Below are positions 1 through 4,994 of a stretch of DNA of 5,706 nucleotides, one piece after another (the stretch's first letter is position 1; the number at the start of each line of letters is the position of its first letter). A program made the translations under genes and the position numbers. The stretch comes from Candidatus Thiodiazotropha taylori. Its GTDB lineage: Bacteria > Pseudomonadota > Gammaproteobacteria > Chromatiales > Chromatiaceae. The notes beneath the pieces were generated by a model. It was given only the letters and a program-made list of their open reading frames with translations. It was not told where the DNA came from and searched no databases. Location: positions 1 to 5,706 of the forward strand of contig JAHRHW010000301.1 in NCBI GenBank assembly GCA_019100305.1, given 5' to 3'.

Positions 1-245
1 CTAAGTATTTCGTGTTCAGGGGTTCAAGCAAGCCCTGAACGAATCAAAAGCGGACACCATGCTGGCGAATCAGAGCGTTTCTGATTATGGGGCTTTGCAT
101 TGACAGAGGGGTTCGCTGTGATCTGTTGCTGGAATTGCTGATACAACCATTTCGGGCCAGACTATTCAGGCCACTTGAATTCGTGTTAACGGGGCCTGGT
201 GGAGACCGGCCCGGACAAGGCTCTCAACGTATAAACCAAGATAAT
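1..245. other. Left-edge region with no convincing gene
   Basis: Stop codons end the three forward frames at 2-4 (TAA), 36-38 (TGA) and 82-84 (TGA), so an upstream gene entering from the left must end within the first 84 bases; I cannot tell which frame is the real one. After that, a frame is open from an ATG at 87 straight into the deacetylase, but its predicted 53 residues are Arg- and Leu-rich, show no family resemblance, and precede a normal-looking start at 246. The region therefore reads best as intergenic or leader DNA. A TTGACA box lies at 100-105 but has no good -10 partner at 16-18 nt. A TATAAA lies at 230-235 but has no -35 and is too close to the start codon. No promoter is called. 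Confidence 0.5.
14..40. repeat. Perfect 8-bp inverted repeat (stem-loop)
   Basis: GTTCAGGG at 14-21 is exactly complementary to CCCTGAAC at 33-40, leaving an 11-nt loop; a T-G wobble at 13/41 could add one pair. If the upstream gene ends at the TAA at 2-4, this hairpin would lie 9 nt beyond its stop, the usual place for a transcript 3'-end structure. The downstream bases are A-rich rather than a T run, so it does not qualify as an intrinsic terminator on the + strand. An RNA-stabilising hairpin, a protein-binding palindrome or chance are all possible. Confidence 0.4.
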
Positions 246-1256
246 ATGCGACTGATCAAGAATGCCATAAAGACCTTAATTGCCTACTCACTCCACTATT
301 CCGGTCTGCTGTCACTGATTAAGAACAACCGGCTTCGTGATCGTGTCTGTGTGCTGGCGTACCATCGTATTCTGCCAGATGAGCAGGCGGCAAAAACAAA
401 CTCGGCCGATGCAATCATCACTGAGAGTGGGCTGTTTCGGAAGCATCTGAAATGGTTGAAGGATGAGTTTCACATCATCGATATGCAGCAGTTACAGGCA
501 ATCCTGCTGGATAATCAACCGATGGCTGGCAACAGTCTGCTGGTCACTTTCGATGATGGTTGGCAGGACAATTTTCAGCATGCCAGGTCGGCGTTAAACG
601 ATGAGGGTGTGCCGGCAACCATATTTCTGCCCTATAACTATATCGGCAGTGGTGAGCTGTTTTGGCAGGAGGAGATGCTTGCCAGACTGACTCAATTGAA
701 TGAGAGTGAAGCGGAATCCGACAAATCCTTACTGATGGAACTCGCCGGTATTGAAGCGGGCGCTGGTAAAGAGCTGTTGCGCAGTGCGGTAACACAGCTT
801 AAGGCCAAACCCTATCCGGAGATCTACCGGATCCTTGATCGATTGAGGGCGCATCAACAACAGAGTTCCATTGACATGAAGTCGGATGCCTACATGGATT
901 GGCAGCAGATCAATCAGCTGGGTAAAGAGCGTATCAGCTTTGGCTCTCATGCGTTGAGTCACAGGATTCTCACCCAGATAGAATTGGATGAAGCCAGGTA
1001 TGAGATCGTTGAATCCAGAAATCTGATCAAGCAGGAGACCGGCAAGGAGATCGATACAATTGCGTATCCGAATGGCAACTGCAATCCAGCCATCGAAAAG
1101 ATTGTCGATGAGTCGGGGTTCCGGCTCGGGTTCACGATCAGCAGAGGGTATGTTGGCAGGGATTCAAACCCAATGGCACTACCCAGATTTAATATCCATA
1201 CCAATAATTCGAGCAGTAAACCTCTGTTTCTCTGCACGGTCCTGAATATTTTTTAA
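246..1256 (+). CDS. Polysaccharide deacetylase family protein (NodB/CE4-type)
   Basis: This 336-residue protein is a predicted metal-dependent deacetylase of the NodB homology (carbohydrate esterase 4) type, likely removing N- or O-acetyl groups from a surface glycan or its precursor. Motif 1 is TFDDG at residues 101-105, giving the presumed catalytic base D103 and metal ligand D104. Motif 2 is HALSH at 235-239, with H235 and H239 as the other two metal ligands. AYPNG at 273-277 matches motif 3. The stretch VLAYHRILP at 36-44 is typical of the exopolysaccharide-cluster members. Motifs 1 and 2 are about 130 residues apart, longer than in classical NodB, because of a largely helical insert around 140-215. 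I chose the ATG at 246 because the N-terminus from there resembles relatives; an in-frame ATG at 87 would add 53 unlike residues. No Shine-Dalgarno site is obvious. There is no clear cleavable signal peptide, so its compartment is uncertain. The ATP-grasp gene follows after 22 nt. The true acetylated substrate cannot be read from the sequence. Confidence 0.88.
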   Translation: MRLIKNAIKTLIAYSLHYSGLLSLIKNNRLRDRVCVLAYHRILPDEQAAKTNSADAIITESGLFRKHLKWLKDEFHIIDMQQLQAILLDNQPMAGNSLLVTFDDGWQDNFQHARSALNDEGVPATIFLPYNYIGSGELFWQEEMLARLTQLNESEAESDKSLLMELAGIEAGAGKELLRSAVTQLKAKPYPEIYRILDRLRAHQQQSSIDMKSDAYMDWQQINQLGKERISFGSHALSHRILTQIELDEARYEIVESRNLIKQETGKEIDTIAYPNGNCNPAIEKIVDESGFRLGFTISRGYVGRDSNPMALPRFNIHTNNSSSKPLFLCTVLNIF

Positions 1257-1278
1257 TTGGTGTAAACAGTCCCTCACA

Positions 1279-2487
1279 ATGAAGGTTTTTGTTACTGACG
1301 GATACGCAAGAGCTGCCTTGGCGGTAACCCGCTCACTTGGCGCCAAAGGGCATCAGGTCTTTGTCGGATCCGAATCCGAGCGGTCTCTGGCGTCCTCCTC
1401 AAAATATTGTCACCTTGGCATAAGCTATCCCAATCCTGCCGAGGAGCCGGAAGCGTTTGTCGATTTTCTCATTGATCGCGTTGAGCAGTTTGGGATTGAG
1501 GTGTTGATGCCGGTCACAGATGTCTGTCTGTTGCTGGTTTCGAAACACAGGGCGAGATTTCCATCCACCTGCAGTCTGCCGATTGCAGATGATGCGGCGA
1601 TCAATGCAGCGGCAGACAAGAATTACATCCTGGAGCTGGCAAAGTCGATCGGCATGCCAGTGCCTCAATCGCTGGTGATCGACTCCATTGAAGGTCTGGA
1701 GCAGGGCCTGAGCGGTGCCGGGCTTGAATATCCGGTTGTCTTGAAACCGGTCCGGTCCAGAGTCAAGTCTGCGAGTGGCTGGATCTCGACGGCGGTCGAC
1801 TACGCTGCAGATCGTGATGAGCTGCTTGAGAAATTGGAAGCGTATGTTCCCGAGGTCTATCCGGTAATCCTTCAGCAGCGTATAAGTGGTGTGGGCTCCG
1901 GAGCCTTCTACTGCTTCAACAATGGTAGGTGTATTGCCAAATTTGCCCACTCCCGCTTACGTGAAAAACCCCCTTCAGGGGGGGTCAGTGTGCTCAGGGA
2001 GAGTCGCTTGATCGATCCAAAGGTCGATGAGTACAGCCAGAAGTTGTTGACTGCCCTGGGATGGCATGGGGTGGCAATGGTTGAGTTCAAGATCGATGAG
2101 GCGACCGGGGACGCCTATATCATGGAGATAAACGGCCGATACTGGGGATCTCTGCAGCTGGCGATCGATGCGGGCGTGGATTTTCCCGAGATACTGCTCT
2201 CCATGGTGTCAGCTGATGACCCGAAAGATCCTCCGGAGTACAAAACCGGGGTAAAAACCCGGTGGTTCTGGGGAGATATGGATCTGTTGTTGATGTATCT
2301 GCTGAAGAAGCGTGAAGCACTGAAACTGCCCGAACAACACCCAGGAAGATTGATGGCCATTCTTTCCATCCTGTTACCCTGGAGCCGCGGTCAACGTTTT
2401 GAAATATTACGTCTCAAGGATATGGGGCCCTGGTTTTATGAGAGCAAAAAGTGGATAAACACCAATTTGCTGAATCGATTGGAATAG
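1279..2487 (+). CDS. ATP-grasp domain protein (carboxylate-amine ligase-like)
   Basis: This 402-residue protein resembles the ATP-grasp carboligases related to carbamoyl-phosphate synthase (the COG3919-like group). Such enzymes activate a carboxylate as an acyl phosphate and join it to an amine or other nucleophile. Residues 1-110 form a Rossmann-like pre-ATP-grasp domain starting MKVFVTDGYARAA. The ATP-grasp fold begins near DKNYILELAKSIGMPVP (113-129). YPVVLKP at 151-157 carries the ATP-binding lysine K156, and KPPSGGVS lies at 230-237. The Mg-ATP acidic residues are E269 in MVEF and E283 in MEINGR, with N285 and R287 close by. All key residues are present, so the enzyme should be active. 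The C-terminal 70 residues (about 333-402) are hydrophobic and basic and may contact the membrane or a partner. The start has no strong Shine-Dalgarno site but is the natural N-terminus of the Rossmann strand. Sitting between a deacetylase and a FemAB-like transferase, it probably decorates a glycan precursor; the acid and acceptor are unknown. Confidence 0.85.
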   Translation: MKVFVTDGYARAALAVTRSLGAKGHQVFVGSESERSLASSSKYCHLGISYPNPAEEPEAFVDFLIDRVEQFGIEVLMPVTDVCLLLVSKHRARFPSTCSLPIADDAAINAAADKNYILELAKSIGMPVPQSLVIDSIEGLEQGLSGAGLEYPVVLKPVRSRVKSASGWISTAVDYAADRDELLEKLEAYVPEVYPVILQQRISGVGSGAFYCFNNGRCIAKFAHSRLREKPPSGGVSVLRESRLIDPKVDEYSQKLLTALGWHGVAMVEFKIDEATGDAYIMEINGRYWGSLQLAIDAGVDFPEILLSMVSADDPKDPPEYKTGVKTRWFWGDMDLLLMYLLKKREALKLPEQHPGRLMAILSILLPWSRGQRFEILRLKDMGPWFYESKKWINTNLLNRLE

Positions 2488-2656
2488 CTCTTAACAGAGC
2501 ATGGGTAAGCTGGCGAGTAAGATACCATCGACTGCAATGGCAGGTGGTCGTTGCGGAGCCAGCGAACTTGTTTGAATCAGGAAATTGTTTAGCGCTTGTC
2601 GTGAGATTTCATTGTAAAATGCCAGCACAGCGTACTATTTTATCGGATCAGGTTTA
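2488..2656. other. 169-nt gap between ATP-grasp and FemAB-like genes
   Basis: This is the longest gap between genes in the cluster. It holds GCTCT/AGAGC (2487-2491 with 2496-2500), a 5-bp hairpin beginning on the last base of the stop codon. It also holds GCTGGC at 2509-2514 complementary to GCCAGC at 2558-2563, which enclose a smaller CCAT/ATGG stem (2525-2528 with 2537-2540). None is followed by a T run. An open frame from a GTG at 2451 to a TAA at 2655-2657 crosses the whole gap and ends on the next start codon, but it encodes no recognisable protein. Weak promoter-like words (TTGTAA at 2612-2617, TACTAT at 2633-2638) are spaced only 15 nt apart. It may be a leader or an internal promoter region; I cannot decide. 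Confidence 0.4.
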
Positions 2657-3697
2657 ATGTCGGATATACAGAAGTTATCGAGTACATCAAAGAGCAGGGA
2701 GTTATGGAATCAGTATCTTGCTGATGCGCCCGATGCGAATTTCTACCAGCGCTTTGAGTGGCAGGAGTTGAACGAAAGCCACTTTGGGCATCAGGTCTAT
2801 CCGATTGCCTGCAGTCACGAGGGCCGGATCAACGGTGTCTTACCCATCGTACTAATCAACAGCAGACTGTTTGGCCGAATCATGTGCTCGATGCCGTTTG
2901 TTAACTTCGGCGGCGCCTGTGCCGACAGCATCGAAATCGAGAACGATTTGGTCAAATATGCGATGGAGCTGGCAAACGAGTCGAAAGTGGACTACCTGGA
3001 GATGCGGGCCAGTAAGAGCTCACCTCTGGGACTTGAGGAGTCGACGAAAAAAGTTTCGCTGCTGATCAAGCTTGAAGATGACCATGAAAAGATCTGGTCC
3101 GGTTTCAAGTCAAAACACCGCACCAATATCAGGCGGGTCTACAAGAATGATATTGAAATCCGTTCCGGTCATGCAGAACTGCTTGATGATTTTTATCATG
3201 TTATGAGCCACTCCTGGCGGGATCTGGGGACGCCTTTCTACAAGAAAAGTTACTTTCAATCGCTGCTTCAATACTTTTCACCACAGGACCTGAAGATATT
3301 TGCGGTTTATATGGATGGTCAACCGATCAGTGTGGCAATGAATGGATATTACAAGCAGACTGTCGAAGGGATGTGGATGGGTACTGTCAAGGAGTATCGC
3401 AGGCTTCAGCCAACCTATGCTCTCTATTGGGAGATGATCAAAGACAGCTGTGAAGGGGGATACGGGATTTTTCATCTTGGTCGCTCAACCGCCGACTCAA
3501 CCGGCGAGGCATTCAAGAAGAAGTGGAATGCGGAAACCAAGCAGCTCTATTGGCAATACTACATGCCGGACGGGTCTGAGATGCCACAACTGAATGTTGA
3601 TAACGCCAAGTTCAAACTGGCAATTGACGTCTGGAAAAAACTACCATTGCCGATCGTCGGAATTATCGGGCCTCTGATCTCCAAGAGCATTCCCTAG
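2657..3697 (+). CDS. FemAB/GNAT-like acyltransferase (XrtA/PEP-CTERM-type FemAB relative)
   Basis: This 346-residue protein belongs to the FemAB-like branch of the GNAT superfamily (Acetyltransf_6/BioF2-like), which moves acyl or aminoacyl groups onto amino groups; classical FemAB enzymes use aminoacyl-tRNA. The N-terminal half (about 12-140) contains FYQRFEWQELNESHFG and the VLPIVLINSRLFG strand pair, typical of the family. The second, GNAT-like half (about 145-300) shows KHRTNIRR at 153-160, SHSWRDLGTPFY at 184-195, a strand IFAVYMDGQPISVAMNGYY at 214-232, and FHLGRSTADSTGEAFKKKW at 272-290 followed by LYWQYY. The C-terminal tail WKKLPLPIVGIIGPLISKSIP also recalls the FemAB proteins linked to exosortase/PEP-CTERM exopolysaccharide loci, but no exosortase gene is visible here. 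The predicted start has a weak AGG at 2650-2652. Only 9 nt separate it from the aminotransferase, so the two are probably co-translated. The donor and acceptor are unknown; a role in acylating an amino sugar is the most economical guess. Confidence 0.82.
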   Translation: MSDIQKLSSTSKSRELWNQYLADAPDANFYQRFEWQELNESHFGHQVYPIACSHEGRINGVLPIVLINSRLFGRIMCSMPFVNFGGACADSIEIENDLVKYAMELANESKVDYLEMRASKSSPLGLEESTKKVSLLIKLEDDHEKIWSGFKSKHRTNIRRVYKNDIEIRSGHAELLDDFYHVMSHSWRDLGTPFYKKSYFQSLLQYFSPQDLKIFAVYMDGQPISVAMNGYYKQTVEGMWMGTVKEYRRLQPTYALYWEMIKDSCEGGYGIFHLGRSTADSTGEAFKKKWNAETKQLYWQYYMPDGSEMPQLNVDNAKFKLAIDVWKKLPLPIVGIIGPLISKSIP

Positions 3698-3700
3698 GAA
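3696..3700 (+). promoter_or_regulatory. Ribosome binding site for the aminotransferase
   Basis: AGGAA sits 6 nt upstream of the ATG at 3707 and overlaps the TAG stop codon (3695-3697) of the FemAB-like gene. It supports 3707 as the start, although a second ATG follows directly at 3710. The overlap also makes translational coupling between the two genes likely. Confidence 0.65.
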
Positions 3701-3706
3701 TCCGAT

Positions 3707-4903
3707 ATGATGAGACACCTCTCACCAACTGGCTCGCCAATCAAGTTTTCGGAATTTGCCGGTTGGTTGGCCAACATCGCCACCGGCAGAAACCATACCG
3801 AGGCCTTGCTACAGCTCGCAAAAGGACTGCTTGGGATGGATACCGGATTCCTCTTTTCCACTGGGCGGGGAGCGATGACAGCGCTACTGGCTGCTGTGAA
3901 GCTTCAAAACAGTGGCAATGATCGTGACGAGGTAATCGTTCCCGCCTACACTTGTTACTCGGTTGCCAGCTCTGTAATCAATGCAGGGCTTAAGATTCGT
4001 CTCTGTGATATCGACCCAAGGACGCTTTCCTATGATGAGCAGCAGCTTCGTCAGATAGACTTGTCCCGGGTTGTTGCCATCGTCAGTGCCAATCTCTACG
4101 GTTTGCCAAATGACCTGCCGATGCTGGAAAAACTGGCGAAAAGCGAAGCTGTTCTGCTAATCGATGATGCGGCTCAGTCACTCAATGCAAAGATTGATGG
4201 GCGCTATCTGGGCAGTTTTGGTGATGCGGGTATTTTGAGTCTTGATAAAGGTAAAAATGTGACATCCATACAGGGTGGCTTGGCAGTAACAAACCATCCT
4301 GGTCTGGCAGAGTTACTATCCAAGGAGGTGGAAAAGCTCGATCGTCTGAGTTTTAAGCGCCAGCTCATTGAGTTCATAAAAGTAGTGATCTACTATTTTT
4401 TTCTCAACCCTTACGCCTATAAACTGCCTGCCAATATCAGTTTTTCAGGATTGGGAGAGACCCGCTTTGAGACGGATGTCGAGGTCAGCCAGTATCCAGC
4501 ATTTCTTTCATCGTTAGCGACAGCTCAGTTCAACAGGATTGATCAGATCACTCAGTCAAGAACCCGGCATGGTTTCTACTATGATGAGGCTCTGCAATCC
4601 AATCAGTCGATTACCAAGATAGATCGCCTGGCGCAAACGGAACCGGCCTATCTAAGATACCCTCTGCTGGTGCATGATGAGAATCAACGTCGTGAGTTGC
4701 TTGAAGGATTTCGTGAGTATGGCATCTCTGCTTCATATCCAAAGTCATTGAGCTCTGTTGCCGAAATAGAGGGTCATCTGGTTGGTGAGCGGAGATGCCC
4801 TGCAGCTGAAACAGTGGCACAGCAAATTGTGACACTGCCTACACATGCCTATGTACGTGAAACCGACATGAATCGGATCATTCAGGTCCTGGCAGGGTTG
4901 TAA
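3707..4903 (+). CDS. DegT/DnrJ/EryC1/StrS family aminotransferase
   Basis: This 398-residue protein is a fold-type I PLP enzyme of the sugar aminotransferase family, whose members usually convert a nucleotide-linked keto sugar to an amino sugar with glutamate as donor. STGRGAMTALLAA at 51-63 matches the cofactor phosphate-binding region, and VPAYTCYSVASSVINAG at 78-94 matches the following conserved segment. LIDDAAQS at 151-158 supplies D154, which pairs with the PLP ring nitrogen, and Q157. The PLP lysine is K183 in LSLDKGKN, placed exactly seven residues before the GG pair at 190-191. The usual Glu in the GEGG motif is Gln here (IQGG, 188-191). Between this motif and the ATAQFNRID helix (271-279) there is an enlarged segment that includes a very hydrophobic stretch around 220-234 (IKVVIYYFFLNPY). 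LPTHAYV at 378-384 matches the family C-terminus. Two tandem ATG codons begin the gene. The exact sugar or other keto substrate is not determined, and the unusual insert makes a specific name unsafe. Confidence 0.87.
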   Translation: MMRHLSPTGSPIKFSEFAGWLANIATGRNHTEALLQLAKGLLGMDTGFLFSTGRGAMTALLAAVKLQNSGNDRDEVIVPAYTCYSVASSVINAGLKIRLCDIDPRTLSYDEQQLRQIDLSRVVAIVSANLYGLPNDLPMLEKLAKSEAVLLIDDAAQSLNAKIDGRYLGSFGDAGILSLDKGKNVTSIQGGLAVTNHPGLAELLSKEVEKLDRLSFKRQLIEFIKVVIYYFFLNPYAYKLPANISFSGLGETRFETDVEVSQYPAFLSSLATAQFNRIDQITQSRTRHGFYYDEALQSNQSITKIDRLAQTEPAYLRYPLLVHDENQRRELLEGFREYGISASYPKSLSSVAEIEGHLVGERRCPAAETVAQQIVTLPTHAYVRETDMNRIIQVLAGL

Positions 4904-4994
4904 CGCCGATTGGCTTACTGCCATCAGGCTCCGATCTGGAATTCAGCATGTTAACAAACGGGATAAATAGATTGAGTGATAACAGGTCCTGAAA
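4904..4994. other. 91-nt gap before the flippase gene
   Basis: The gap contains a short TGGC/GCCA stem with a 5-nt loop just after the aminotransferase stop, but no T run, so it is not a terminator. TTAACA at 4951-4956 resembles a -35 box, yet no acceptable -10 follows at 16-18 nt. I see no other feature apart from the ribosome binding site at its right end. Read-through from the aminotransferase into the flippase is the simplest interpretation. Confidence 0.45.
4984..4987 (+). promoter_or_regulatory. Ribosome binding site for the flippase
   Basis: AGGT lies 7 nt before the ATG at 4995, a normal spacing. An in-frame TAA at 4980-4982 rules out a start further upstream, so together they fix 4995 as the first plausible start codon of the flippase. 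Confidence 0.55.

Noticed and set aside
100..128. TTGACA at 100-105 as a sigma-70 promoter -35 box
   Set aside because: No hexamer resembling TATAAT lies 16-18 nt downstream; the best-placed hexamer is CTGTTG.
230..245. TATAAA at 230-235 as a -10 element for the deacetylase
   Set aside because: There is no -35 match upstream, and the implied transcript would begin almost at the start codon.
1213..1254. Interrupted hairpin (GCAG-AAAC / GTTT-CTGC, 1213-1235) followed by a T6 run at 1249-1254, as a terminator after the deacetylase
   Set aside because: The stem is interrupted and 13 nt separate it from the T run. The structure also lies inside the coding end of the deacetylase, so it does not fit an intrinsic terminator.
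1399..1950. 183-codon open frame on the - strand, antisense to the ATP-grasp gene
   Set aside because: It lies wholly within a gene with intact ATP-grasp motifs, and its predicted protein has no recognisable domain. It is best explained as an antisense shadow of biased codon use.
2245..2263. ACCGGG/CCCGGT inverted repeat within the ATP-grasp gene
   Set aside because: It is a 6-bp stem with a 7-nt loop inside a conserved coding region, with no T run, and is readily explained by chance.
4396..4402. Seven-T run inside the aminotransferase as a frameshift or terminator site
   Set aside because: The run encodes part of the hydrophobic YYFFL stretch in a continuous frame, has no upstream hairpin, and downstream family motifs remain in frame.
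4951..4982. TTAACA at 4951-4956 as the start of a dedicated flippase promoter
   Set aside because: The hexamers at the correct spacing (for example GAGTGA) do not resemble a -10 box.
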